DNA from: Chloroflexota bacterium
GTDB lineage: Bacteria; Chloroflexota; Dehalococcoidia; UBA2979
Assembly (NCBI GenBank): GCA_002718395.1
Contig: PBEG01000013.1
Location: forward strand, 1-43,731
Direction of reading: 5' to 3'
Length of the DNA: 43,731 nt
In this document: positions 9,553 to 17,717 of the stretch, piece after piece
Numbering within the stretch: position 1 is the first letter of the stretch
How the letters are laid out: each line of letters begins with the position of its first letter
Notes under the pieces: model-generated
Told to the model about the DNA's origin: nothing
The model's database searches: none
Seen by the model: the letters and a program-made list of their open reading frames with translations, nothing else
Made by a program: the position numbers and the translations under genes

Positions 9553-10815
9553 ATGACTAGTCAACTTTTAAAAGGTATTAACGTTCTCGAAATTGCTGAA
9601 GTGTGGGCAGGACCATTTGGCTGCTCTTTAATGGGAGATCTTGGTGCTGATGTAATTAAAGTAGAAAGTTATCCTAGAAAATCTGAAACTCGAAATGCAG
9701 GAGATCCTAAGTTAGATCCTAGAGTAGCTGAGGGAGAAGGACCAATTTATGAACGCATTAATACTCATCATCATGGAAATAGAAATAAGCGTAATTTAGC
9801 CCTAGATATTAGAACTCCTGAAGGAAGGGAAGTTCTGACGAGATTAATTAAATGGGGGGATATTCTTGTAGAAAGTTTTTCAGCTGGTACTATTGATAGA
9901 CTTGGATACGGCTGGGATACAGTTAGGGAAATTAACGAAAGAATAACTATGTTATCTCTTGCAGGTTGGGGGCAAGAAGGCCCTTACCTTGGAAGAATTA
10001 TGTTTGGTGTAGGCTTTGATGCAATGGCTGGCCATTCGTTAATTCGTGGTTATCAAAATGGTACTCCTGAAGAGATGATACCAATATTACATTCAGATGC
10101 TACAGTCCCATTGACTTGGATCGTAGCAGTGTTAGGTTCGTTAATTGAAAGAGAACGCTCTGGTAAAGGAAGTTATATTGACCTAGCGCAAATTGAAGAT
10201 CTGGCTTGGCAATTTCCTGGTATTATTTCTGAATGGAAAATGAATAATAGAGTTGCAAGTCCTGTTGCTAACTCTGATCCAAGTATTGTGCCGCATGGTT
10301 GCTATAAATCTGCAGGAGAAGATAGCTGGATTAATATTGCAGCTGAAACTGACTCACAATGGGAAAGTTTAGTCACAATGATGGGTCATTCAGAATGGGC
10401 TGAACTCAAACACCCATGGTCCTCAATTATTGGGAGAATTGATAGCAGAGCAGATATTAATTCTCATATTAACCAATTTACTAAAGATTATGATTCTTTT
10501 GATTTAGCAGATAAACTCCAAGCGCAAGGAATCATTGCTGCTCCTGTACTATCTCCTCCTGATCCTCTAATGAGTCCACAATTGCATGATAGAAATTGGT
10601 TTCAAATTATTGATCACCCATATATTCCTGAAAGATTGTTAGGAGGGTTTTTGTGGAAGATAGAACCAGACCCACCTTCTTGGGATCAAAGGGCAGCTTT
10701 AGTCGGTGAAAATAATGATGAAATTCTAATGCAGCTTGGTTTCTCATCTGATGATATCTTGCAAATGAGAAAAAAAGAGGTCATTGGTGATTCTTATGAT
10801 GAGGCAACACGCTAA
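9553..10815 (+). CDS. CaiB/BaiF family CoA-transferase, putative catalytic subunit (pair 2)
   Basis: Paralog of 7009-8253 ('EVWAGPFGCSLMGDLGADVIKVESYPRKSETR', 'HHHGNRNKRNLALDIR', 'LHSDATVPLTWIVAVLGSLIERE'). Confidence 0.9.
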   Translation: MTSQLLKGINVLEIAEVWAGPFGCSLMGDLGADVIKVESYPRKSETRNAGDPKLDPRVAEGEGPIYERINTHHHGNRNKRNLALDIRTPEGREVLTRLIKWGDILVESFSAGTIDRLGYGWDTVREINERITMLSLAGWGQEGPYLGRIMFGVGFDAMAGHSLIRGYQNGTPEEMIPILHSDATVPLTWIVAVLGSLIERERSGKGSYIDLAQIEDLAWQFPGIISEWKMNNRVASPVANSDPSIVPHGCYKSAGEDSWINIAAETDSQWESLVTMMGHSEWAELKHPWSSIIGRIDSRADINSHINQFTKDYDSFDLADKLQAQGIIAAPVLSPPDPLMSPQLHDRNWFQIIDHPYIPERLLGGFLWKIEPDPPSWDQRAALVGENNDEILMQLGFSSDDILQMRKKEVIGDSYDEATR

Positions 10816-10830
10816 AGGAGCTTGGTATAA

Positions 10831-12210
10831 ATGGCGAGTAAATATGATTTTTTCGAAGATTTTTTCGATCTGATTAATTTCAGAGGGCAAGCAAAAAGAA
10901 AAGCGACATTAAAACGTTTTACTCAGCCTGCTCAAAATTTTATTAATACTGAGATATCAAGTGGCATAATTATTATAATTGCTGTATTGATAGCATTAGT
11001 AATAGCTAATTCTCCTTTAGACAACCTTTATTATGATTTTGTTCATTTAAAAATTAAACTTGCAATTGGTGATAATGTTCTTTCAGGTGATTTGCATTAT
11101 TGGATTAATGATGCAGCCATGGTGATTTTTTTCTTTTTAGTAGGAACGGAAATAAAAAGAGAGGTATTAGTAGGCGAACTTGCTGATAAAAAAAGTTTGC
11201 CCGTTCCATTACTAGGCGCTTTAGGGGGCATGATAGTTCCAGTATTAATTTTTTTACTTATTCTTGATGATCCCGCTGCTCGATCTGGCTGGGGAATTCC
11301 AATGGCAACTGATATTGCAATAGCCTTAGGTGCTATTGCTCTGCTAGGGGAACGAGTCCCTTCAGGATTAAAAGTGATCTTACTTGCAGTTGCTATAGTT
11401 GATGACATTGGTTCTATTCTAGTGATTGCGTTGTTTTACACAGACACAATTTCACTTGCTTATCTGGTTGCTGTTGGTTTCATTCTAACTTTAATCGCCC
11501 TTAGTAATTATGTAGGAATTCGATCAATATTGCTTTATAGTTTTATGGGATTAATTGCATGGATTTGTGCAAGTCAATCAGGCATTCATCCGACAATATT
11601 AGGTGTCATATTAGGGTTTATGACCCCATGGAAATCTTGGTACCCAACAAAAGCTTTTCCAGAAATAGCAAATAAATTACTTCTAAGAATTAAGAAAAGT
11701 TTAACAGATTCAGAGGAAGATATTGACGTTGAAAAAGCCGAACAAGATTTACTCGCAATGAGTGATATTGCCACAGAATCTGTTTCACCTTTGCATAGGA
11801 TTGAAGTTATTTTGTTACCCTGGTCAGCTTTCCTTATAGTCCCAATCTTTGCGTTTGTTAATGCAGGAATTGATGTAGGCGAAGGCGCTTTATCTGAAGC
11901 ACTTAGTTCATCTTTGACATATGCAATTGCAGTTGGTTTGTTGATAGGTAAGCCAATTGGCATAACAGCTGGAGTATGGCTTGCTGTAAAATCAGGAGCA
12001 AAATTTCCAAGAGGAGTGAACTATACTAATATTTTTGGTATGGGAATGATTGCAGGTATTGGTTTTACTGTTGCTTTGTTTATTACTGAGCTTGCTTATG
12101 TTGATGAATTGTTTTTAAGAGATGCGAAAATGGGTATATTAATTGCCTCTTTTTTAGCAGCAATATTTGGCTATCTGATGTTGCGAATATCCTCTAAATT
12201 AGCAGAGTAG
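10831..12210 (+). CDS. nhaA: Na+/H+ antiporter NhaA
   Basis: 'HYWINDAAMVIFFFLVGTEIKREVLVGEL', 'GWGIPMATDIAIALGAIALLG', 'AIVDDIGSILVIALFYT', 'GMIAGIGFTVALFITELA' are NhaA signatures. SD AAAGGAG upstream. Confidence 0.95.
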   Translation: MASKYDFFEDFFDLINFRGQAKRKATLKRFTQPAQNFINTEISSGIIIIIAVLIALVIANSPLDNLYYDFVHLKIKLAIGDNVLSGDLHYWINDAAMVIFFFLVGTEIKREVLVGELADKKSLPVPLLGALGGMIVPVLIFLLILDDPAARSGWGIPMATDIAIALGAIALLGERVPSGLKVILLAVAIVDDIGSILVIALFYTDTISLAYLVAVGFILTLIALSNYVGIRSILLYSFMGLIAWICASQSGIHPTILGVILGFMTPWKSWYPTKAFPEIANKLLLRIKKSLTDSEEDIDVEKAEQDLLAMSDIATESVSPLHRIEVILLPWSAFLIVPIFAFVNAGIDVGEGALSEALSSSLTYAIAVGLLIGKPIGITAGVWLAVKSGAKFPRGVNYTNIFGMGMIAGIGFTVALFITELAYVDELFLRDAKMGILIASFLAAIFGYLMLRISSKLAE

Positions 12211-12215
12211 ATTTA

Positions 12216-13178
12216 ATGGATTTATTTACTAGTTTGTTTCTCTTGTTGTTTGTACTAATTATTCTCATTAGCGCTGCTTCTGAAATGGTTGAAAGCTCTA
12301 TTTATATTGCAAAAAAACTAAATATTCCAAAAGCAATAATTGGCGCGACAATATTAGCCTATGGGACTTCTAGCCCAGAAATCCTTGTATCATTGCAGGC
12401 CAATTTGAATAATGAAGCTAGTATTGCATTAGGAAATGTTATTGGTTCAAATATTGCAAATGTTTGCATAGGAATGGGTATATTATATTTTTACGGAATA
12501 AAAAAATTAAATATTAAACCAGATTTTACAACTTCAATTCTTTTTTTGATTTTGAGTACTTTCGTTGTTATTTTTCATATGTCTGATGGTGTCATCGCAA
12601 GGCATGAGGGCTTTGTTCAAATTGGTATGTTGATAGCATTAAATGTCTTGTTAATTCGAGAAGCTCGTAATATTGAGAATGAAGCACAAGTTACATTTTC
12701 TGATTATTCTTTTTTTGGTTATAAAACTCATTCGTTAAGTTTAATAAGTTTGATTTTATTTTTTTCTATAATCATTTTAATTTTTTCATCAAACCTAGTT
12801 GTGATTTATGCAATTGAATCATCTGCTTTATTAAAAATTGATGCATCTTTTATAGGTTTATCGATTATTGCTGTTGGCACTAGTCTACCAGAAATTTTAG
12901 TGACTATTGCTTCAATAAAGAAAAAAGAATTTTCAATAGCAGTTGGCAATATAGTAGGTTCAAATATTTTAAATATGTTGGGTGTTTTAGGAATCCCAGC
13001 ATTATTTAGTACTTTTGATATTTCTTCTGATGATCTAAATTATCAAATGATATTTTTATTCTTAAGTTCTGTGTTGATATTTTTACCATTTATTATAGAT
13101 AAATTTCGCAAAACTATAAGTGTTGTATATTTTGGATTGTATCTATTTACGCTGTATTATTTCGGAGTCAATGCTTAA
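12216..13178 (+). CDS. Calcium/sodium (Ca2+:cation) antiporter
   Basis: Two alpha-repeat motifs 'AYGTSSPEILVSLQA..ALGNVIGSNIANV' and 'AVGTSLPEILVTIAS..AVGNIVGSNILNMLGVLG'. Confidence 0.9.
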   Translation: MDLFTSLFLLLFVLIILISAASEMVESSIYIAKKLNIPKAIIGATILAYGTSSPEILVSLQANLNNEASIALGNVIGSNIANVCIGMGILYFYGIKKLNIKPDFTTSILFLILSTFVVIFHMSDGVIARHEGFVQIGMLIALNVLLIREARNIENEAQVTFSDYSFFGYKTHSLSLISLILFFSIIILIFSSNLVVIYAIESSALLKIDASFIGLSIIAVGTSLPEILVTIASIKKKEFSIAVGNIVGSNILNMLGVLGIPALFSTFDISSDDLNYQMIFLFLSSVLIFLPFIIDKFRKTISVVYFGLYLFTLYYFGVNA

Positions 13179-13183
13179 AATGG

Positions 13184-13570
13184 CTATGTTTTTTGCATTA
13201 ATAAGGAAGCAATATTCTTTAAAGCTACTGTAATAAGGATGAATCCAAATATTTTTCTTAAGCTTTCTTGATCTAATGAGCCAGCAATTTGTGCTCCAAT
13301 AACTGCCGCGATCACAACAGGAACAATCATTATCATTACTATGTCTTTATCAATAATGTTTTTACTGATATTTCTTGATGTTGCGGACATTGCAGTTACA
13401 ATTACTGCAGCTAAGGAAATACCTTGTGCGATTGATTGTTCAATGCCCTGAATCAACGTCAATGCTGGCACAAAAAGTGTACCTCCCCCTATACCAAGCA
13501 GGCCTCCAGCAGTACCCCCTATAAAACCAATTATGAATGTTATGAGCAGTGAAAATACATCGTTTTCCAT
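13184..13570 (-). CDS. TauE/SafE-family exporter, half-size protein (downstream half)
   Basis: 'GFIGGTAGGLLGIGGGTLFVPAL' TauE motif; 128 aa hydrophobic, corresponding to one half of the usual ~250 aa transporter. Confidence 0.75.
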   Translation of the reverse strand: MENDVFSLLITFIIGFIGGTAGGLLGIGGGTLFVPALTLIQGIEQSIAQGISLAAVIVTAMSATSRNISKNIIDKDIVMIMIVPVVIAAVIGAQIAGSLDQESLRKIFGFILITVALKNIASLLMQKT

Positions 13571-13927
13571 TTAAGTACCTAGCAACAATCGAATACCAAC
13601 TATGATGAGAAAGATAGAAAATATGAGTTTTAATCTGCGGTCAGGAGTTACATGCATGATTTTAGCTCCTATTTGACCACCGATAATACCACCCAAACCA
13701 AGGATTAATGCTACTGCCCAATCTATATCACCGCGAATAATATACAGAATTAATGCTGCAGTTGCTCCAAAAATTACTATGACTAATGAATTAGCATGGG
13801 CTCGATGTTGTTGCATTTTTGTAAAACTTGTAAATAGTGGCACCATCACTGTGCCACCACCAATACCCGTTAGTCCAGATATGATTCCGCCAATTATACT
13901 TATTATTAAATATTTAATTTTTTTCAT
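13571..13927 (-). CDS. TauE/SafE-family exporter, half-size protein (upstream half)
   Basis: 'GGIISGLTGIGGGTVMVPLFTSF..HANSLVIVIFGA..GGIIGGQIGAKI'; 118 aa. In the same frame as the next ORF, separated by one TAA. Confidence 0.75.
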   Translation of the reverse strand: MKKIKYLIISIIGGIISGLTGIGGGTVMVPLFTSFTKMQQHRAHANSLVIVIFGATAALILYIIRGDIDWAVALILGLGGIIGGQIGAKIMHVTPDRRLKLIFSIFLIIVGIRLLLGT

Positions 13928-13929
13928 TT

Positions 13930-15447
13930 TTATTTATCTGTTTTACTAGCATACTCTTTTTTTAGTTGACTACGCTTAATTTTCCCATTTCTTGTCCTAG
14001 GAATTTTACTAATTGGATATATTGCATGTGGCATTTTGTATTTCGCTAAAGTTTTCGCTAGTGTATTTTTAAATTTTTCTTCTGAAAAATTACTTTCATT
14101 ATCTAAAACAACTACTGCATAAATTAGTGTTTTATTTTCACTTGCTTTAATGCCAAAGACAGCAGATTCATTAACGTTATCTAATGCATCTAATGCTGCT
14201 TCAACTTCTACAGGGGAAACTCTATATCCAAATGATTTAATTATTTCATCGCTTCTGCCATGAAACCAAATATAACCATCTTCATCAATCGAAGCTGTGT
14301 CTCCACCAATAAACCAATCTCCCCTAAAAACTTCTTTTTCTTCTTCTGGCCTTTTCCAATAACCTAACATTAGTCCATGATCAGATTTATGTGAAGCTAG
14401 TAATCCAACCTCATTGACTTGCAAGGGGGTGGTTCCATTTTCTTCAGGCAGAATAACAATTTTGCGACCTGGTTGTGGTTTTCCTGGAGAACCAGCCTTG
14501 ATTGCTATATTTTGATGTGTGGAAATATATGTTGACAGTTCGGTCATACCTAATGCTTCATATAAGTCTGTTCCTACTTTTGCTTGCCATTCTTTTAAGA
14601 CTTCTTTCGGAAGCGGCTCACCAGAACAAAGACCATATCTCAGCGAATTTAAACTTTTTTTACTAATCTCTACATATTTTAAAATTTGTCTATAGATGGT
14701 TGGTACTGCTACAAATATAGAAATATGATGTTGCTTAATCATTTCAACCCATTTATTTGGTTCTTTTGAGCCGTTATATAAGTGAGCATGTCCACCCGCA
14801 AGCCATACATCCATCAACCCAACACCCAGTGTAAACGTCCAGTTCAATGTTCCAGCATGCAAGACATTATCATCAGCTTGATAATGCTCCCATCCCTCTT
14901 TCATGAGTTTTCGGCCAAGTATTGTTCTGTGAGCATGTAAGACACCTTTTGGCTTAGATGTTGTTCCTGATGTATAAACCATGAATGCGGGTGCATTAGC
15001 AGTCGCTTTACTTGAGTACATCTCATTTTTTGAAATTGATTGATTTAATCGTTCAGGAGATATTAAATTGTAATTCCCTTCATATGTCTTCTTCGTTTCT
15101 GTCGTAATAATTTCTTTTGCTGTACTGTCTTTTAACAGAAAATTGATTTCTTGATCAGATAGCTCTGGAGAAGCAGGAATTGGTATTTTATCAGCTAAAA
15201 TTGATGCAAAGAAGCAAAAAGCATATTCAGCTGAATGCGGCATGCGAATTAATATTTTAGAATTTGTACTTTTGATAACTTTGTTTAAATTAGTCGCGTA
15301 CACATTTAAAATATTCCATAATTCTTCATAACTCCATGTTTGACTACTTGTGTCATCAATGAATGTAAATGCAGGTTTATTTTTAGATTGTGGATCTTGA
15401 GACCATTTTTCTAAACATTCTTTAGTGAGATTAAAAATTTCATTCAT
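13930..15447 (-). CDS. AMP-binding acyl-CoA synthetase/ligase (acetate/benzoate-CoA ligase-like)
   Basis: 'AFMVYTSGTTSKPKGVLHAHRT' (P-loop motif), 'YEALGMTE', 'GWFIGGDTASIDEDGYIWFHGRSDEIIKSFGYRVSPVEVE', C-terminal 'PRTRNGKIKRSQLKKEY'. Confidence 0.92.
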   Translation of the reverse strand: MNEIFNLTKECLEKWSQDPQSKNKPAFTFIDDTSSQTWSYEELWNILNVYATNLNKVIKSTNSKILIRMPHSAEYAFCFFASILADKIPIPASPELSDQEINFLLKDSTAKEIITTETKKTYEGNYNLISPERLNQSISKNEMYSSKATANAPAFMVYTSGTTSKPKGVLHAHRTILGRKLMKEGWEHYQADDNVLHAGTLNWTFTLGVGLMDVWLAGGHAHLYNGSKEPNKWVEMIKQHHISIFVAVPTIYRQILKYVEISKKSLNSLRYGLCSGEPLPKEVLKEWQAKVGTDLYEALGMTELSTYISTHQNIAIKAGSPGKPQPGRKIVILPEENGTTPLQVNEVGLLASHKSDHGLMLGYWKRPEEEKEVFRGDWFIGGDTASIDEDGYIWFHGRSDEIIKSFGYRVSPVEVEAALDALDNVNESAVFGIKASENKTLIYAVVVLDNESNFSEEKFKNTLAKTLAKYKMPHAIYPISKIPRTRNGKIKRSQLKKEYASKTDK

Positions 15448-15496
15448 TATAATTTTTTCTTTATTTGAAGTTAATTTTTTGAATTACCAATCAAGC

Positions 15497-15516
15497 ATAT
15501 AATTAACTTATTATAT
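15497..15516. promoter_or_regulatory. Inverted repeat ATATAAT-N6-ATTATAT in divergent intergenic region; possible overlapping divergent -10 elements
   Basis: TATAAT on + strand (15498-15503) and its mirror on - strand (15510-15515), between the acyl-CoA synthetase (-) and the FAD oxidoreductase (+). Confidence 0.35.
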
Positions 15517-15533
15517 AGAAAAGAGGAGTTGAT

Positions 15534-16685
15534 TTGGAATCTGATTTTGATGTTGTTATAATTGGTGCAGGTGTAGTTGGGCTTGCAATTGGAGCAAGCA
15601 TTTCTGATAATCAACGAACATTAATTATTGAAAAGAATTCAAATTTTGGCTTAGAGTCATCAAGTCATAACAGTGAAGTCATTCATGCAGGTATCTATTA
15701 TCCTATTAATTCCAATAAACATTTGTTTTGCTTAGAAGGAAATAAACTTCTATATGAATGGTGTAATAGATATCAAATAAAGCATAAGCGTGTAGGAAAG
15801 ATTGTCAATGCAATTAATCAAGGTGACCTAAATAATCTTGAACATGCATGGCATTTAGCATCTGAAAGTGGAGCTAGAGTTAGAAGATTGACACTTAATG
15901 AATTAAATGAATATAGAAAAAATATCGCTATTGAGGATGGTTTTTTTTCTGAGGATACTGGAATTTTAGATTCTGTAAGTTTTTTGAAATCATTAGAATA
16001 TTTTGCTAAACAAAATGAAACTTTTTTTTCATATAATACTATCCCTATTAATATTCAGAAAAATAAAAATAACTTTAAAATTCAAATCAAAAATTATGAT
16101 AGTTCTGAAGATGAGATTACTGCGAATTTGATAATCAATGCAGCTGGACATGGTGCACCTGAAATTGCTGCATTGATAGGGTATAAAATTGATGGAGATG
16201 ATCCTAATGTGCCAATACTAAGACAACACGTAAACAGAGGTGTTTATTTTGATATTATCAATAATAAAATTAATCATTCGATCAATAATTTAGTTTACCC
16301 TGTGCCAATTAATCGAGAAAAAATGCAAGACCACATTAATACTTCAGGTGGCTTAGGCATTCATTTAACAAAAACTTTGGATGGTGATCTTAAATTAGGT
16401 CCAGATGCCGAATGGTTAAATAATGATGATGAAATGGATTATATTAATAATGGTAAAAAGGCTCAACAGTTTTATATTGCTGGGAAAAGTATTCTGCCTA
16501 AATTAAATATTGAAGATATTGTACCTGCTCATGTTGGTTATCGTTCTAGGCTTCAGACCAAAAATAATCAATATGCTGATTTTTTGATTTGGCAGGACAA
16601 ACAATATATTCATTTAGGAGGCATTGAGTCCCCAGGTTTGACTGCGAGTTTAGCTATTGCAAAAAAAATCAAAAATTTATTATAA
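15534..16685 (+). CDS. FAD-dependent oxidoreductase, L-2-hydroxyglutarate oxidase/dehydrogenase-like
   Basis: 'DVVIIGAGVVGLAIGASIS' dinucleotide-binding fold, 'SSHNSEVIHAGIYYP', 'GGLGIHLTKTLDGDLKLGPDAEW', 'HLGGIESPGLTASLAIAKKI' are typical of LhgO-like proteins. TTG start with GAGGAG SD. Confidence 0.85.
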   Translation: MESDFDVVIIGAGVVGLAIGASISDNQRTLIIEKNSNFGLESSSHNSEVIHAGIYYPINSNKHLFCLEGNKLLYEWCNRYQIKHKRVGKIVNAINQGDLNNLEHAWHLASESGARVRRLTLNELNEYRKNIAIEDGFFSEDTGILDSVSFLKSLEYFAKQNETFFSYNTIPINIQKNKNNFKIQIKNYDSSEDEITANLIINAAGHGAPEIAALIGYKIDGDDPNVPILRQHVNRGVYFDIINNKINHSINNLVYPVPINREKMQDHINTSGGLGIHLTKTLDGDLKLGPDAEWLNNDDEMDYINNGKKAQQFYIAGKSILPKLNIEDIVPAHVGYRSRLQTKNNQYADFLIWQDKQYIHLGGIESPGLTASLAIAKKIKNLL

Positions 16686-16769
16686 AACACTGATTTATTT
16701 TCCTATCGCAATTCATGACGATTTCTGATAGTTTAGTTCTTGTTATTGAATATTAGCGAATTTGTAATT

Positions 16770-17300
16770 ATGTCGAAAAAAAATATATTTCCAATAGATG
16801 CAAGCCAAATTCTTTTTTTTGCAAGATCTATTAATGAAGAGAATCCAATTTATTATGATGTTGAATATGCTCAATCAAAAGGTCTTAAAGGAACTATTGC
16901 TCCATTGACTTTTGTTGAGGCATATCATCAGTTCGATTCAACTTATAGATTGAGACCTAATCCAGATAAAAAATGGCCTGGAACACCACGGCAAAAAATT
17001 ACTGAATCTAAAAAAAATGACAAGCAAAAAAAGAAAAGTCAGTCGAAGGGTGGCACTGGCTTACATGCTGAACAACATTTTGAATATCATCTGCCTGTTT
17101 ATAGTGGCGACGTACTCCATTGGAAAGATGGTGAATTAAAATCATGGGAACGAGAAGGTAAAAAAGGAGGCAAACTTATCTTTACTGAATATAGCACTCA
17201 ATTTTTTAATCAAAATGATGAATTAGTCGTTACAGCAAGAAAGGTAACTGTGATAACAGAAAAAGTTGTAAAAGAAGAAGACGGAAAAAAATCATCATGA
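16770..17300 (+). CDS. MaoC-like N-terminal (FAS1-like dehydratase) hotdog subunit
   Basis: 'FARSINEENPIYYDVEYAQSKGLKGTIAPLTFVEAYHQF', 'EQHFEYHLPVYSGDVLH', 'LIFTEYSTQFFNQNDELVVTARKVTVI'. ATG at 16770 preferred over TTG 16740. Confidence 0.8.
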   Translation: MSKKNIFPIDASQILFFARSINEENPIYYDVEYAQSKGLKGTIAPLTFVEAYHQFDSTYRLRPNPDKKWPGTPRQKITESKKNDKQKKKSQSKGGTGLHAEQHFEYHLPVYSGDVLHWKDGELKSWEREGKKGGKLIFTEYSTQFFNQNDELVVTARKVTVITEKVVKEEDGKKSS

Positions 17301-17716
17301 ATGAGTCTATTAATAGCTTAGAAGTCGGACAAGAATTTACTGAAGTTGTTGTAGAGAATTTGACGCGTACACAAATTGTTCAATATGCAGGTGCATCTGG
17401 TGATTTTAATCCTTTGCATACTGATGAACCATTTGCAACAGAAATAGCAGGGTATCCATCAACTTTTGCTCACGGCATGCTAGGGATGGCTTTAACTGGC
17501 AAATTATTAACTAAGCTTTTTGATAATGTCACTATTAAGAAATTTGGTGTTAGATTTCAAAATATTATTTGGCCTGGCGATACATTAATTACTAAAATTG
17601 TTATTGATAAAATTGAGAGTGATGCTGAAAGTAAATTTATTGAATTATCAATTCATACTTCTAATCAAGCAGATAAAATTGTTTTAAGTGGTTCAGCATC
17701 TATAGAGACTCAGTAG
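17297..17716 (+). CDS. MaoC family dehydratase (hydratase-2 motif subunit)
   Basis: 'YAGASGDFNPLHTDEPFATEIAGYPSTFAHGMLGMALTGKLL' is the classical D-x4-H hydratase 2 motif. ATGA overlap with the previous gene. Confidence 0.9.
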   Translation: MNESINSLEVGQEFTEVVVENLTRTQIVQYAGASGDFNPLHTDEPFATEIAGYPSTFAHGMLGMALTGKLLTKLFDNVTIKKFGVRFQNIIWPGDTLITKIVIDKIESDAESKFIELSIHTSNQADKIVLSGSASIETQ

Positions 17717-17717
17717 A

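Noticed and set aside
11097-11963. Antisense ORFs of 103 and 125 aa opposite nhaA
   Set aside because: Low-complexity Ser/Thr/Ile/Lys-rich translations with no domain signature; the overlapping + strand NhaA is unambiguous. Shadow ORFs.
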